From Methylococcaceae bacterium (GTDB taxonomy: Bacteria; Pseudomonadota; Gammaproteobacteria; Methylococcales; Methylomonadaceae), in the NCBI GenBank assembly GCA_029937975.1, contig JAPYOW010000010.1:1-53081 (forward strand): a stretch of DNA of 53,081 nucleotides, read 5' to 3'. The position numbers were made by a program, and so were the translations under genes. A model generated the notes under the pieces. The model made no database searches. It was not told the DNA's origin and was given only the letters and a program-made list of their open reading frames with translations. This document shows, in pieces, positions 25,283 through 36,699 of this stretch; the first letter of the stretch is position 1, and every line of letters begins with the position of its first letter.

Positions 25283-27819
25283 TATACCTCCTCCCCTATT
25301 TTTAAATATTTATGCTCATCCTCATTGGCAGGACGAATTTGCCCACGATCCTCGACAAACAGTACATTTTCATCGGTCTTGTCACTGTTCACAAAATGAC
25401 GGAAGCGTTTTAGTTTGGACTCATCAGCAATCGTGGTTTTCCATTCACATTGATAGCTATCAATCACATGCTGCATTTGTTCTTCTAATTTGTCGCAAAT
25501 ATTCAATTTATCGTCTATCACCACCGCTTTAAGGTAATCCAGACCCCCTTCCATATTTTCCATCCATACGGAGGTTCTTTGCATACGATCAGCTGAGCGC
25601 ACATAAAAGATGAGCACTCTATCAATATACTTAATCAAGGTTTCCTTATCCAGATTAGTAGCAAATAAATCACCGTGTCTTGGTTTCATCCCGCCATTAC
25701 CACAGACATATAAATTCCAGCCACTCTCTGTGGCAATCACACCAATATCTTTACTTTGTGCTTCGGCACATTCGCGGGTACAACCAGACACTGCAAATTT
25801 TATCTTATGCGGTGATCTTAAGCCTTTATATCTGTTTTCTAACTCAACTGCCAGACCAATACTATCATCAACACCATATCGACACCAAGTACTCCCCACG
25901 CAAGATTTGACTGTTCTTAATGATTTACCATAAGCATGTCCCGATTCAAAACCCGCATTAATCAATTCGTCCCAAATCAGGGGTAACTGGTCAACCCGGG
26001 CACCAAACATCACAATGCGCTGTCCGCCTGTCACTTTAGTATATAAATTATACTTTTTAGCCACTTCCCCTAAAGCGATCAGCATATCAGGCGTCACCTC
26101 TCCGCCTGTCATTCTGGGCACTACTGAATAAGTCCCGTCTTTTTGCATATTGGCTAAAAAGGTATCATTGGTATCTTGTAGACTGAGATGATTGTTATTC
26201 AGAATATATTCATTCCAGTATGAAGCCAGAATAGAGCCCACCGCTTGCCGGCAAATTTCACAACCGCGGCCCTGGCCATGTTGCCCAATTAAATCATCGA
26301 ACGTTTTAATTTCTTCGACCATCACGATGTTATATAAATCATGTCGTGTATGAGGAAAATGCTCACACAGGTCGGTATTAACCTCGATACCCGCACTTTC
26401 CAATTCACTGTCTAGCACCGATTTTAATAATGCCGAACAACCGCCACAGCCTGTTGCTGCTTTGGTTTCAGTTTTGAGCTCATCCATGTTCATACAGCCG
26501 GATTCAACTGCCTCACAAATCTGCCCTTTACTGACATCAAAACAAGAACATATTTGCGCTGAAGCAGGTAAGGCATCAGGTCCTAAGCCCACTGATTCAT
26601 CAGAGTAATGGGGTAAAATCAGTGATTCAGGGTTTTCGGGTAAATCGATCTCGTTCAAACAGTACTGCAGCAGCGTTCCGTAACCCGAGGCTTCGCCCAC
26701 TAACACCGCACCTAATAGTTTTTTTCCGTCCTCACTCACTACCAGACGCTTGTAGACACCTTCGCAACCGTCCTGGTAAGAATAAACCCGCGAACCTTGG
26801 GTCATTGCATGTGCATCGCCTATGCTAGCAACGTCTACGCCATTGAGTTTGAGCTTGGTACTCATGTCTGCGCCGGTAAAGCTGGCAGACACACCAGACA
26901 AATCGGCAATGACAGTTCTGCCCATGGCATAGCCGGGAGCGACTAAACCAAATATCTGTTCATTCCACACCGCACATTCACCGATAGCATAAACATCTGG
27001 GTCTGACGTTTGACACTGATCATTAATGGCTATACCCCCTCGGGCACCCAGTTTTAAACCTGAGTCTCTGGCTATTTCATCACGAGGACGAATCCCTGTA
27101 GAAAAAACAACCAGATCAGTTTCCAGCTCACCCCCATCAGCAAAAATCATTTTATTTTTGCATTGCTCACCGTCAACAATTTCAAGGGTATTTTTATTGG
27201 TTAAAACGGAAAGTCCGAGTGCCTCAATTTTATCCGCTAACATTTTAGCGCCGCCATCATCCAGTTGAGCAGACATTAACCGGGGAGAAAATTGAATGAT
27301 ATTGGTTTTAAGCCCTAAGTCCTGTAATGCTTTTGCAGCTTCCAGACCTAACAGCCCACCCCCGACTACCGATCCTACTTTCGCTGTTTTTGCCGCTGCT
27401 GTAATGGCTTCTAAATCTTCAATGGTTCTATAAACCATACAGTTTTCACGGTCATGGCCTGGAATAGGCGGGACAAAGGGATAAGAACCCGTAGCCAATA
27501 CTAGCTTGTCATACTGGATAGAAATGCCTTGCTCAGAAAAAACCGTTTTATTTTCCAGGTCAATTGAAACCGCTTTATCACCGAGATGAAGGGTAATCTG
27601 GTTTTTCTCAAAAAAACCATCTTCCACCATGGACAGGTCTTCAGCACTTTTACCTGAGAAATATTCAGTTAAATGCACTCTGTCATAAGCAACTCTAGGT
27701 TCTTCACAAAAAGTAACTACTTCATATTGATCCTTAATCTCACTTGCCGTTAAGTCAGCCAAAAAGGTATGCCCTACCATTCCATTGCCAATAACTACTA
27801 GCGTTTGTTTTTTACTCAT
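25282..27819 (-). CDS. nirB: Nitrite reductase (NADH) large subunit
   Basis: The 845-residue cytoplasmic siroheme enzyme reduces nitrite to ammonium with NADH. In order: an FAD/NAD domain (VVIGNGMVGHTFLADL, VVGGGLLGLEAAKAL, AIGECAVWN); a BFD-type [2Fe-2S] domain with CSCF and TGCGGC cysteines (about 425-465); and the siroheme/[4Fe-4S] half with CVGSTWC (C-x5-C) and SGCTREC (C-x3-C). An ATG at 27817-27819 is preferred; the frame also has a TTG two codons upstream. It heads nirB-nirD-phzF behind a sigma-54 promoter at 27869-27884, and with GltBD makes up the assimilation route. Length and domain order are standard. Confidence 0.94.
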   Translation of the reverse strand: MSKKQTLVVIGNGMVGHTFLADLTASEIKDQYEVVTFCEEPRVAYDRVHLTEYFSGKSAEDLSMVEDGFFEKNQITLHLGDKAVSIDLENKTVFSEQGISIQYDKLVLATGSYPFVPPIPGHDRENCMVYRTIEDLEAITAAAKTAKVGSVVGGGLLGLEAAKALQDLGLKTNIIQFSPRLMSAQLDDGGAKMLADKIEALGLSVLTNKNTLEIVDGEQCKNKMIFADGGELETDLVVFSTGIRPRDEIARDSGLKLGARGGIAINDQCQTSDPDVYAIGECAVWNEQIFGLVAPGYAMGRTVIADLSGVSASFTGADMSTKLKLNGVDVASIGDAHAMTQGSRVYSYQDGCEGVYKRLVVSEDGKKLLGAVLVGEASGYGTLLQYCLNEIDLPENPESLILPHYSDESVGLGPDALPASAQICSCFDVSKGQICEAVESGCMNMDELKTETKAATGCGGCSALLKSVLDSELESAGIEVNTDLCEHFPHTRHDLYNIVMVEEIKTFDDLIGQHGQGRGCEICRQAVGSILASYWNEYILNNNHLSLQDTNDTFLANMQKDGTYSVVPRMTGGEVTPDMLIALGEVAKKYNLYTKVTGGQRIVMFGARVDQLPLIWDELINAGFESGHAYGKSLRTVKSCVGSTWCRYGVDDSIGLAVELENRYKGLRSPHKIKFAVSGCTRECAEAQSKDIGVIATESGWNLYVCGNGGMKPRHGDLFATNLDKETLIKYIDRVLIFYVRSADRMQRTSVWMENMEGGLDYLKAVVIDDKLNICDKLEEQMQHVIDSYQCEWKTTIADESKLKRFRHFVNSDKTDENVLFVEDRGQIRPANEDEHKYLKIGEEV

Positions 27820-27868
27820 TTCCAATCGACAGCCCTATAAATTACAAATTCTTAAAAACAATAATTAA

Positions 27869-27884
27869 GCACGAAACATGCCAT
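27869..27884 (-). promoter_or_regulatory. Sigma-54 (-24/-12) promoter of nirBD
   Basis: Read on the minus strand, TGGCATGTTTCGTGCT has GG and GC exactly 10 bases apart. It matches the consensus TGGCACG-N4-TTGCW except at two positions (T for C in the -24 element, G for T in the -12 element). Transcription would begin near 27857, giving a leader of about 38 bases before the nirB ATG. Confidence 0.7.
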
Positions 27885-28280
27885 ATTCTACTGTAACAAC
27901 ACAGCTATCATACAAAACCAAATTCAGAAAACCGGCTCAGGCTATCCCGAACATAAACCTCATGAACAAGACCTCGACTATCAATTCAAGTTCATTACCC
28001 GCCTAAAAGGGATGAAGCGGCGTTTACTGACAAAAAAAGGGTTCATTCTGTAGCAAAGCACCAACGCAGCCTGATAACGCTGATTGAAAAGATGCAATCA
28101 TGAAAAAACCAATTACTTAAAAACAAGCCCGTCGTCCTTGTTAGCCGCGCCATCCCTACCCCCTGAAATAAACCCGGAAGGTTAAGAACCGAAAGCATGC
28201 TCTTAACCCACAGCCAAGGGGCTTTTATAGAATCAATAACTTTGTGGTATCCGGTAAAGCCTGGCGGGTTGTGAACACAT

Positions 28281-28297
28281 TGCACCACAATAGTGCA
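28281..28297. promoter_or_regulatory. NtrC binding site (perfect consensus) upstream of nirB
   Basis: TGCACCACAATAGTGCA reads on the minus strand as TGCACT-ATTGT-GGTGCA, a full match to the NtrC consensus TGCACY-N5-GGTGCA. It lies about 400 bases upstream of the nirB sigma-54 promoter, further than the common 100-200 bases but workable for a looping enhancer. The sigma-54 element downstream and the nitrite reductase gene make chance occurrence unlikely. Confidence 0.65.
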
Positions 28298-28495
28298 ACC
28301 ACCCTGAGATTGGTGTCAAACAGAATTTTCTGCCTGCTGACAGATATTGCCTTGCCTTTTTGCTGCTACACAGAAAATCCACCAAAAGGACGAAATGGCA
28401 GCGCAAATACCACTGAAAAGCGCAGTGGTTTAAGACCCTGTCGCGACCCGGTCAATCAGCTATATACTGGATTCCCATCCGCTGCATAAAACACT

Positions 28496-29713
28496 TTATA
28501 ATAAGGGCTCGCCACGGGCCAGTTTAGGCAATTTACCATCAATCCCGATGGCCATACGCATAATTTTTTGTTTTGCAGGAGCAACCCTTTCAGCGAATCC
28601 CAGCCCTAGATTTCTGATGAATTTTAGCGGCAAAACATCATTACTGAACACACGGTAAAAAGCATCCATGACCGCCATCATTTTTAAATTCTCATTTCTT
28701 CGCATCTTTTCATAGCGCTTCAGCACCGCCAGATCAGCAATATCTTCGCCTTCATCATGCGCCTCAATCAACACTTCGGCCAACGCTGCAGCATCCAGTA
28801 AACCAATATTAACACCCTGTCCAGCCAAAGGATTAATCATATGTGCAGCATCACCAACCAGTACTACCCCTGGTTTTACATAGTGTTGAGCATGTTGGCG
28901 TTTTAAAGGAAAACTGGCCACCCCTAGCACTTGCTTGATCTTACCCAGACATTCAGGAAAAGTAGTGGTAAGCGCCTGCATCAACTCTTCATTCGATAAA
29001 CTCTTCAAGCGTCTAATTTCATCTGCTGCGTTATACCAGACTAGAGAAGCAAAATTCCCTGTTAACGGCAAAAAAGCCTGTGGGCCACTAGATACAAAAC
29101 GTTGCCAGGTAATATCCTGCTGGGCATAATCTGTTTCAATATAAACAACCATGGCATGCTGATTATAATCCTTGCTACTGACCCCGAGGTTAACCGCCTG
29201 CCTGACCCTTGAGCCGCCACCATCTGCAGCCACCAGAACCTTTGCTGTGATTTCACGACCATCAGCTAACGTCAGAACGGTAGGCTGCGAGGGATGATAA
29301 TGAATGGCATTAATGCTTGCCGGTGCCATTATCTCAACATTATCAAATGTGGCTAGTTGATCTAGCAAAGCCAATTGAATAATTCTGTTTTCAACAATAA
29401 AACCCAATTCGTCACGCTTAATATCCTCACAGTTAAACTCTGTGTCGCCTGCTGTTTCCCAGACACGCATTCGCCGAAAGGGACAAAATCGACGATTTAA
29501 TACGCCCTTCCATGCTCCTATAAGCTCCAGAATCGTTTTGGAAGCAATACTCAACGCGGAAACACGAAGATCGTGCGGCTGATCCGCTATAAAGGCCTCT
29601 GGCAGCATTTTCTCAATGACAGCCACCTTCAAATCACTGCCGCCTAGACAACAGCCCACAGTTGCCCCCACCATACCCCCACCAACAATAACAACATCAA
29701 ATTCTTTGTTCAT
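28496..29713 (-). CDS. UbiH/UbiF/COQ6-family FAD-dependent ring hydroxylase
   Basis: The 405-residue flavoprotein monooxygenase starts MNKEFDVVIVGGGMVGATVG (FAD-binding GxGxxG). It has VLVAADGGGSRVRQAVN (the DG motif, about 160-176) and VLVGDAAHMINPLAGQGVNIG (about 285-305), all typical of ubiquinone-ring hydroxylases. It would hydroxylate a polyprenyl-phenol intermediate in ubiquinone synthesis at the inner membrane. The in-frame extension up to 29758 is not favoured because homologues begin at the chosen Met. Which ring position it acts on (UbiH, UbiF or VisC type) cannot be read from sequence alone. It has no operon partner and diverges from gltB. Confidence 0.87.
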   Translation of the reverse strand: MNKEFDVVIVGGGMVGATVGCCLGGSDLKVAVIEKMLPEAFIADQPHDLRVSALSIASKTILELIGAWKGVLNRRFCPFRRMRVWETAGDTEFNCEDIKRDELGFIVENRIIQLALLDQLATFDNVEIMAPASINAIHYHPSQPTVLTLADGREITAKVLVAADGGGSRVRQAVNLGVSSKDYNQHAMVVYIETDYAQQDITWQRFVSSGPQAFLPLTGNFASLVWYNAADEIRRLKSLSNEELMQALTTTFPECLGKIKQVLGVASFPLKRQHAQHYVKPGVVLVGDAAHMINPLAGQGVNIGLLDAAALAEVLIEAHDEGEDIADLAVLKRYEKMRRNENLKMMAVMDAFYRVFSNDVLPLKFIRNLGLGFAERVAPAKQKIMRMAIGIDGKLPKLARGEPLL

Positions 29714-30096
29714 AAACCATAGATAATTAAACGATCGAGTGGCTGACAATAACAACACCCTTATTTTTTTGCAACAATCTTGCTTTGCAAAATCGATTTT
29801 TGTATAATTCGTTGGCTAATTATCAATGTAAAGCATGAAAAAATGGCTATTTTTCTAGCAGACATTGAATCAAAAAAATAAAATAGGGGTGGCCTGCGAA
29901 GTTCACAAGCAGGAAATCAATACACCTGCTGTATAAATTAGCAACTACTGCGGAAATCATTTTTATAAAATATTCCCCACCACTGAGCTAACAGTAACTG
30001 CATTTTTGTGGCTTACCATTCCACACGACTAACCTGTTTAATAGATTTGCAACCCACTGCATATCACTAAACCTTGCTTAACATGAGGAGTATAAG
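29714..30096. other. Long leader/promoter region of gltB
   Basis: No gene is present. A good -10 element lies early in the region (separate entry), which would give a leader of about 280 bases. Within it, CCTGC, GCAGG and CCTGC alternate at 29893-29938, so two mutually exclusive hairpins are possible. A GAGGAG ribosome binding site stands 8 bases before the gltB ATG. No known riboswitch fold was recognised. Confidence 0.45.
29780..29808 (+). promoter_or_regulatory. Candidate sigma-70 promoter for gltBD
   Basis: TTGCTT and TATAAT are separated by 17 bases. The -10 hexamer is perfect; the -35 keeps TTG only. It would produce a long leader before gltB. A promoter closer to the gene is not excluded. 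Confidence 0.4.
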
Positions 30097-33000
30097 ATGT
30101 CCAAACAGACGCATGAAATGCCTCCTAAACAGGGGCTTTATGATCCGGCTAACGAAAAAGATAGTTGTGGCGTTGGATTTATTGCACATATCAAAGGCCA
30201 GCGTTCACATAAGATCATCCAGGATGCCGCTACAGCATTAGAAGCGATGACGCATCGTGGTGCCTGTGGTTGTGAAGAAAACACAGGGGATGGTGCAGGC
30301 ATCATGACCGCACTGCCACTGGAATTTTTGAACAAGGTTGCAAAAGCTGAGTTTGGTACTGATCTACCCGAATCAGGTAAATTTTCAGCAGGTTTGGTAT
30401 TTTTACCTCAAATAGAAGCAGAACGCGCCAAATGTAAACAAACCGTTGCAGAGTTCATTACTGCGCAAGGCCAAAAATTAATTGGCTGGCGTCGCGTACC
30501 GGTTGATGCCGATGCCGCCGATATTGGCCCTGCTGCCCGTGCTTCTGAGCCTGTAATAGAACAACTTTTTATTGCCGCCGCTGACTCGATTGATAGCGAA
30601 GCCTTTGAAAGACAACTTTACTTAATCCGCAAGCAAGCATCACATACGCTGCGTGGTGACGACACCTTGCAGCAGTGCAAAATGTTCTATGTCTGCAGCC
30701 TGTCGACCAAAGTTATCATCTATAAAGGGCAGTTAATGCCCGAGCAAGTAATCCCCTACTTCCCGGACTTAACTGACCCGGATTTTACCTCGCATCTGGC
30801 GATGGTACATTCACGCTTTAGCACCAACACCTTCCCCTCCTGGGATCGCGCACAACCGAATCGGTTTATGAGCCATAATGGTGAAATTAACACCTTGCGT
30901 GGTAACAAAAACTGGATGAAAGCACGTGAAGGCGTGGCTAAAAGTGAGCTATTTGGTGAAGATTTAAGCAAAATATTTCCCGTGATCGAACCTGAATGCT
31001 CTGATTCAGGCACTTTTGATAATGTCCTGGAATTCCTGTTAATGTCCGGGCGTACATTACAAGAAGCAGTGATGATGATGGTGCCCGAAGCCTGGCAGAA
31101 CCATGAAACCATGTCTGCAGACAAACGGGCTTTCTATGAATTTAATTCAGCCATGATGGAACCCTGGGACGGCCCTGCATCCATTGTTTTTACCGACGGT
31201 AAATATATCGGTGCCGTACTTGATCGTAATGGCCTGCGTCCTAGTCGTTATTACCTGACCCACGATGATCATGTCATTATGGCTTCAGAAGTGGGTGTCG
31301 TACCTATCGCCCCCGAAAATGTAAAATTTAAAGGACGCCTGAAACCCGGCAGAATGTTTCTGGTGGACTTTGAAAAAGGTGTTTTAATTCCTGATGAAGA
31401 ATTGAAAAGTGATTTTTCCAGCCAGCGTCCTTATTCCGACTGGCTAAAAGACCAGCGTATACACTTAAGCGAATTACAACCCAAAAAAGAACCGCACGGC
31501 TTTGACCCTGACACTTTATTAGCGCGCATGCAATCCTTTGGTTTTACCACTGAAACCATGCAATTCATGTTATTACCCATGATTCGCGAAAAGCGTGACC
31601 CCTTGGGCTCCATGGGCAATGATTCTGCATTGGCCTGTCTTTCAGACCAGCCTCGCATGCTTTATGATTACTTCAAACAATTATTTGCGCAGGTCACCAA
31701 CCCTTCAATAGACTCGATCCGTGAAGAGATCATTATGTCGCTGGAGTGCTACATTGGCCCGGAAACCAACTTATTAACAACCAGCCCCCAACATTGTCAT
31801 CGTTTATTAGTTGAGCATCCTATCCTGTCTAACGAGCAATTAGCGGCGATCAAACACATGGATCATCGTGGCTGGAAAACCCGGACACTGGATATCACCT
31901 GGCCTAAATCAGCAGGAAAAGCCGGGTTATTGACGGCATTAGACCGAATTTGCCATGAAGCAGAGCAAGCCATAGCCCTGGGTTATCAACTGATTGTGCT
32001 GTCTGACCGAGAAATCAGCAGTGAACGTATTGCCCTGCCTGCCCTGTTAGCTACAGGTGCCGTTCATCACCACTTAGTCAGCCAGTTCAAACGCACCCAG
32101 ATTGGTATTGTGGTGGAATCGGGTGAAGCGCGTGAAGTACATCATCATTGTCTGCTCATAGGCTATGGTGCTGATGCCATCAATCCTTATTTAGCCTTTG
32201 AATCCTTATGGCAAGCACGTCGCGATGGTTTGATGGAAGCGGATATGGTCGATGACAGCACTATTGTTGCAGCTTATCGTAAAGCCGTTGCCAAAGGCAT
32301 GTTGAAAGTCATGGCAAAAATGGGGATTTCTACCCTGCAAAGTTACAAGGGCGCACAAATCTTTGAAGCCGTGGGCATAAAAGATGAAGTGATCGACCGG
32401 TGTTTCGCAGGCACGGCCAGTCGTATTCAAGGGGTAAACTTTGACGTACTGGCAACTGAAAGTATGCGCAGACACGACATTGGCTTTCCTGAAGACCCCA
32501 ATATTATAAATGAGTTATTGCAAAACCATGGTGAATACCATTGGCGTGCAGGTGGCGAACGTCACATGTGGGATCCTCAGGCCATCGCCGACATTCAGTT
32601 AGCGACCCGAACCAATAGCCAGGAGACTTATCAGCAATTTGCTGATCATATGAATAACGATGCCAAGACACGTTGTTCAATTAAAGGCTTATTATCCTTC
32701 AATGAAAACCTGACTAGCGTACCGCTAGCAGAAGTTGAACCGGCTGCTAACATCGTTAAACGTTTTTGTACGGGGGCGATGAGTTTTGGCTCTATTTCTG
32801 CAGAAGCACATGAATCTTTAGCCATTGCCATGAACCGTCTGGGCGGCAAAAGCAATACCGGTGAAGGTGGTGAAGATTCGGCTCGATTCACTACGATGGC
32901 AAATGGCGATAGTAAACGTTCTGCGATCAAACAAATTGCATCCGGTCGTTTTGGTGTCACCATCTGGTATCTGGCCAATGCTGATGAATTGCAAATCAAG

Positions 33001-34680
33001 ATATCACAAGGCGCCAAGCCTGGAGAAGGCGGAGAATTACCCGGCACCAAAGTCGACAGTTATATTGCTAGCTTGCGGCATTCAACACCGGGTGTAGGTC
33101 TTATTAGCCCTCCACCTCATCATGATATTTATTCGATCGAGGATTTAGCACAATTAATATCCGATCTTAAGAATTCAAATCCCTCTGCGCGTATCAGTGT
33201 CAAACTGGTCTCAGAAGTCGGTGTAGGCACCATTGCCTCGGGTGTTGCTAAAGCCCATGCCGATCATATTCTGATTTCAGGGGATGGCGGTGGTACCGGT
33301 GCATCTCCGCTGACCAGTATTAAACATGCCGGACTGCCTTGGGAACTGGGTATTGCAGAAACACATCAAACTCTGGTGATGAATGATCTGCGCTCACGCG
33401 TCACCCTACAAACCGACGGCGGTTTAAAAACCGGGCGAGATGTGGTCATTGCCGCATTACTCGGTGCTGAAGAATTTGGTTTTAGTACTGCGCCATTAAT
33501 TTCTCTGGGTTGTATCATGATGCGTAAATGCCATCTGAATACCTGCCCTGTTGGCATCGCTACGCAAGATAAGGAATTGCGCAAAAAATTTAGTGGTGAC
33601 CCCGAATATGTCGTTAACTACCTGATTATGGTAGCCGAAGAAGCCCGTGGCATTATGGCTAAACTGGGGTTCCGTACCATCAATGAAATGATTGGTCGCA
33701 CCGATGCCCTGGAAACCAATAAAGCCATTTCACATTGGAAATCAGACGGTCTGGATTTAACATCGTTACTGGCTGCAGCGCCAAAACCTCATGATGCGGT
33801 AGCCGTTTACAAAACCATTCCGCAAAATCACGGCCTGGATAAGGTTATTGACAACCAGCTGATTGAATTATCCAGAGACGCACTGGAAAATGGTCACAAA
33901 GTCAGCTTTGACCTCCCCATTATTAACACCGACCGGACGGTAGGCACCATTCTCAGCCATACCCTGGTGAAAAAATGGGGAGGGTCGATGTTACCTGAAA
34001 ACACCATTAATATTAAATTCAAGGGTTCTGCAGGACAAAGCTTTGGTGCCTTTCTGGCTCGCGGAATTTCCATGGAAATTGAGGGTGATGCTAATGACTA
34101 CGTCGGTAAAGGACTTTCAGGCGGCAACATCGCAGTCTACCCGCCCAAAGTCAGTAGCTTTGTAGCGGCTGACAATATTATCGTCGGCAACGTCGTGCTC
34201 TATGGCGCCACATCAGGACAGGCTTTCTTCCGGGGGCAGGCTGCCGAACGCTTTTGTGTGAGAAACTCAGGTGCTAATACGGTGGTTGAAGGTGTGGGCG
34301 ACCATGCCTGTGAATACATGACCGGTGGACGCGTGGTCGTCCTCGGCCCAACCGGACGTAACTTTGCCGCAGGCATGAGTGGTGGTATTGCCTATATATG
34401 GGATAAAGACAATGTTTTCCGCCCCAACTGTAATATGGGGATGGTGGAACTGGAAAAAGTAGTCCATAAACATGATATTGATGAACTCTATGGCTTAATC
34501 CAGTTACACGCTAATCACACCGATTCAACTATTGCCAGAAAGCTGCTGGGAAACTGGCCATCGGCCTTAACACAATTCGTTAAAGTCATGCCCGTTGACT
34601 ATAAACGCGTGCTTATCGAACGTGAAAAACACGATGAAGAACAAGAAACTATAGTCCACGGGGTTATGATAGATGGGTAA
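30097..34680 (+). CDS. gltB: Glutamate synthase (NADPH) large subunit
   Basis: The 1527-residue protein is canonical GltB. A 23-residue propeptide precedes the nucleophile Cys24 ([11 protein letters not shown]) of the class II glutamine amidotransferase domain (about 24-420, with [12 protein letters not shown] and SHNGEINT). The central domain, the FMN domain ([43 protein letters not shown]) and the GXGXG beta-helix follow. The [3Fe-4S] ligands are C-x5-C-x4-C at 33511-33546. It makes glutamate from glutamine and 2-oxoglutarate, with electrons from GltD, whose gene overlaps it by 8 bases. Ammonium from NirBD would enter through glutamine synthetase and this enzyme. Confidence 0.97.
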   Translation: MSKQTHEMPPKQGLYDPANEKDSCGVGFIAHIKGQRSHKIIQDAATALEAMTHRGACGCEENTGDGAGIMTALPLEFLNKVAKAEFGTDLPESGKFSAGLVFLPQIEAERAKCKQTVAEFITAQGQKLIGWRRVPVDADAADIGPAARASEPVIEQLFIAAADSIDSEAFERQLYLIRKQASHTLRGDDTLQQCKMFYVCSLSTKVIIYKGQLMPEQVIPYFPDLTDPDFTSHLAMVHSRFSTNTFPSWDRAQPNRFMSHNGEINTLRGNKNWMKAREGVAKSELFGEDLSKIFPVIEPECSDSGTFDNVLEFLLMSGRTLQEAVMMMVPEAWQNHETMSADKRAFYEFNSAMMEPWDGPASIVFTDGKYIGAVLDRNGLRPSRYYLTHDDHVIMASEVGVVPIAPENVKFKGRLKPGRMFLVDFEKGVLIPDEELKSDFSSQRPYSDWLKDQRIHLSELQPKKEPHGFDPDTLLARMQSFGFTTETMQFMLLPMIREKRDPLGSMGNDSALACLSDQPRMLYDYFKQLFAQVTNPSIDSIREEIIMSLECYIGPETNLLTTSPQHCHRLLVEHPILSNEQLAAIKHMDHRGWKTRTLDITWPKSAGKAGLLTALDRICHEAEQAIALGYQLIVLSDREISSERIALPALLATGAVHHHLVSQFKRTQIGIVVESGEAREVHHHCLLIGYGADAINPYLAFESLWQARRDGLMEADMVDDSTIVAAYRKAVAKGMLKVMAKMGISTLQSYKGAQIFEAVGIKDEVIDRCFAGTASRIQGVNFDVLATESMRRHDIGFPEDPNIINELLQNHGEYHWRAGGERHMWDPQAIADIQLATRTNSQETYQQFADHMNNDAKTRCSIKGLLSFNENLTSVPLAEVEPAANIVKRFCTGAMSFGSISAEAHESLAIAMNRLGGKSNTGEGGEDSARFTTMANGDSKRSAIKQIASGRFGVTIWYLANADELQIKISQGAKPGEGGELPGTKVDSYIASLRHSTPGVGLISPPPHHDIYSIEDLAQLISDLKNSNPSARISVKLVSEVGVGTIASGVAKAHADHILISGDGGGTGASPLTSIKHAGLPWELGIAETHQTLVMNDLRSRVTLQTDGGLKTGRDVVIAALLGAEEFGFSTAPLISLGCIMMRKCHLNTCPVGIATQDKELRKKFSGDPEYVVNYLIMVAEEARGIMAKLGFRTINEMIGRTDALETNKAISHWKSDGLDLTSLLAAAPKPHDAVAVYKTIPQNHGLDKVIDNQLIELSRDALENGHKVSFDLPIINTDRTVGTILSHTLVKKWGGSMLPENTINIKFKGSAGQSFGAFLARGISMEIEGDANDYVGKGLSGGNIAVYPPKVSSFVAADNIIVGNVVLYGATSGQAFFRGQAAERFCVRNSGANTVVEGVGDHACEYMTGGRVVVLGPTGRNFAAGMSGGIAYIWDKDNVFRPNCNMGMVELEKVVHKHDIDELYGLIQLHANHTDSTIARKLLGNWPSALTQFVKVMPVDYKRVLIEREKHDEEQETIVHGVMIDG

Positions 34681-36190
34681 GTCGACAGGTTTTAAAGAAT
34701 ACAAACGCGAAACGATCCCTTATCGGGACCCGATGCTACGTTTGAACGATTATGCAGAAATATATACTGATCCCTTAGAAAATCATTTACAAACTCAAGG
34801 TGCTCGCTGCATGGATTGTGGCGTGCCTTTCTGTCAGTCAAATAACGGTTGCCCCGTAGATAACCTGATTCCCGAATGGAATGATCTGGTTTATCGTAAC
34901 CGCTGGCGTGATGCTTTAGATCGTTTACATCTAACCAACAATTTCCCTGAATTTACCGGACGCGTCTGTCCGGCTCCTTGCGAAGGTGCTTGTGTTTTAG
35001 GGATTACCGAACCCCCTGTCACCATCAAAAATATTGAGAATTCAATTATTGACCGTGGCTTTGAGGAAAACTGGGTCCAACCCCAACCACCGCTCAATGA
35101 GTCCGGTCAATCCGTTGCCATTATTGGTTCTGGCCCTGCAGGCCTTGCAGCTGCCCAGCAATTACGCCGTGCCGGTCATAAAGTAAGCGTCTACGAACGC
35201 GCTGACCGTATCGGTGGACTGCTGATGTACGGCATCCCCAATATGAAACTGGAAAAACGCGTGATTGACCGTCGAGTTCAGCAGTTGCGTGACGAAGGGG
35301 TGGAATTTTATACCCAGACGCACATTGGCAAAGCCGAAGAATTTCCTGCCGGTCATATTAACCAGATCATGCAAGAGGCTAATAACCCAATCACCTATAT
35401 TGCCCCGAATGATCTGCTCAATCAGTTCAATGCGGTACTTTGGGCTACCGGCGCCACACAAGCCCGTGATTTACCGATTCCGGGGCGTGAGCTGAACGGC
35501 ATCCATTTTGCTATGGAATTCCTGACTAAAAACACCAAAAGTCTACTGGATAGCCAACTTACCAACGACCTCTACATCAGCGCTAAAGATAAAGATGTAA
35601 TAGTTATTGGCGGCGGGGATACCGGCACAGATTGTATTGGTACATCGCTACGACAGGGTTGTAAATCATTAGTTAATTTTGAATTATTACCTGAACCGCC
35701 TGTTGAACGTGCAGCGGATAACCCTTGGCCACAATGGCCTAAAGTGTTTCGTGTCGATTACGGTCACGAAGAAGCCACCCAGCGTGATGGTAAAGACCCT
35801 CGCGAATACTGCATCCTCAGTAAAGAATTTATCAGCGATGGCCTTGGTAATCTAGCTGGCATTAAAACAGTGAATGTAGCATGGGAAAAAGACTCCAGCG
35901 GCCGTTTTCAGATGACCGAAATTGCCGGTAGCGAGAAAGTATGGAAAGCAGACTTGATCACACTTTCTATGGGTTTTCTTGGCCCTGAACAAACAGCCAT
36001 TGAAATGATGGATTTAGAAAAAGATGAGCGCAGTAATATCAGGGCTACTTATGGCGAATTCTCAACCAGTGTTAAAGGTGTGTTTGCTGCTGGTGACTGT
36101 CGTCGCGGACAATCATTAGTTGTTTGGGCAATCAACGAAGGACGTGGTGCGGCCAAAGTTATTGACCAATACCTTAAAAACCTGGAATGA
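34673..36190 (+). CDS. gltD: Glutamate synthase small subunit
   Basis: The 505-residue protein starts [20 protein letters not shown]. It has an N-terminal ferredoxin-like domain with [4Fe-4S] cysteines ([19 protein letters not shown] and [12 protein letters not shown]). FAD ([19 protein letters not shown], about 148-166) and NADPH ([19 protein letters not shown], about 306-324) domains follow, then [17 protein letters not shown]. It passes electrons from NADPH to GltB. The 8-base overlap with gltB indicates coupled translation and equal dosage. Length and motifs are standard. Confidence 0.96.
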   Translation: MGKSTGFKEYKRETIPYRDPMLRLNDYAEIYTDPLENHLQTQGARCMDCGVPFCQSNNGCPVDNLIPEWNDLVYRNRWRDALDRLHLTNNFPEFTGRVCPAPCEGACVLGITEPPVTIKNIENSIIDRGFEENWVQPQPPLNESGQSVAIIGSGPAGLAAAQQLRRAGHKVSVYERADRIGGLLMYGIPNMKLEKRVIDRRVQQLRDEGVEFYTQTHIGKAEEFPAGHINQIMQEANNPITYIAPNDLLNQFNAVLWATGATQARDLPIPGRELNGIHFAMEFLTKNTKSLLDSQLTNDLYISAKDKDVIVIGGGDTGTDCIGTSLRQGCKSLVNFELLPEPPVERAADNPWPQWPKVFRVDYGHEEATQRDGKDPREYCILSKEFISDGLGNLAGIKTVNVAWEKDSSGRFQMTEIAGSEKVWKADLITLSMGFLGPEQTAIEMMDLEKDERSNIRATYGEFSTSVKGVFAAGDCRRGQSLVVWAINEGRGAAKVIDQYLKNLE

Positions 36191-36699
36191 CACTATTTTT
36201 AAACATGACATCAGCTTATTAAATTGAATAAAATGAATATTAACCCTGTTTTTTTCTTCAGAGCAAGGACTTAGAAGACAGTTTTACGACTCATCTTATG
36301 CATTTTCCAAGCTTTTAATTTTTCTTTGCCTTTGAATTTATGATACTGAAACCTGCTCTAATAAATTTACTCACGATGTATTTCACTTTTAATCGCATTA
36401 AATGACCATTTATCCCTAAAACACAATGACTTAGCAATAAATGGCACAAAGATAACAAATTATAAATATTCACCGTGAATTTGCAAACGGTGTGCATTGT
36501 TAATTTATCAGACCTCAGAAACAAGCTATAAACAGTAGAAGTTACCCGGCTCGAGGCAATGCAAGTACAGCCCGAAACAGGTGCTGTTGATAGCTACGGA
36601 CAGAAATAGATGTCCTGATAAATACACGACTGGCACCCAATAACTTCAATACGTTGAATATAGACGAAACAACAATTTAACAAAAGGACTAGGTTGAGT
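36191..36699. other. AT-rich intergenic region upstream of the second gltB-like gene
   Basis: No gene is supported; a 69-codon minus-strand frame (36315-36524) lacks a ribosome binding site. ATGGCACAAAGATAACA near 36440 has a good -24 element of a sigma-54 promoter but AC rather than GC at -12, so I do not call it. TGCAAACGGTGTGCA near 36482 is a loose palindrome of unknown role. The long gap implies that the gltB-like gene has its own promoter. Confidence 0.4.

Larger units (their letters stand above)
27820..28495. other. Regulatory and possibly decayed region upstream of nirB
   Basis: This region holds the nirB sigma-54 promoter and an NtrC site (separate entries). Between 28040 and 28490 there are frames on both strands with gene-like composition but no ribosome binding site or recognised motif. 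A decayed gene may therefore lie between the enhancer site and the promoter. Confidence 0.45.

Noticed and set aside
28043-28489. Opposing 81-codon frames between nirB and the UbiH-type gene
   Set aside because: Neither has a ribosome binding site or recognisable motif, and the region contains the NtrC site. At most it is decayed coding DNA.
36438-36458. Possible sigma-54 promoter upstream of gltB2
   Set aside because: The -24 element is good but the invariant GC at -12 is AC.
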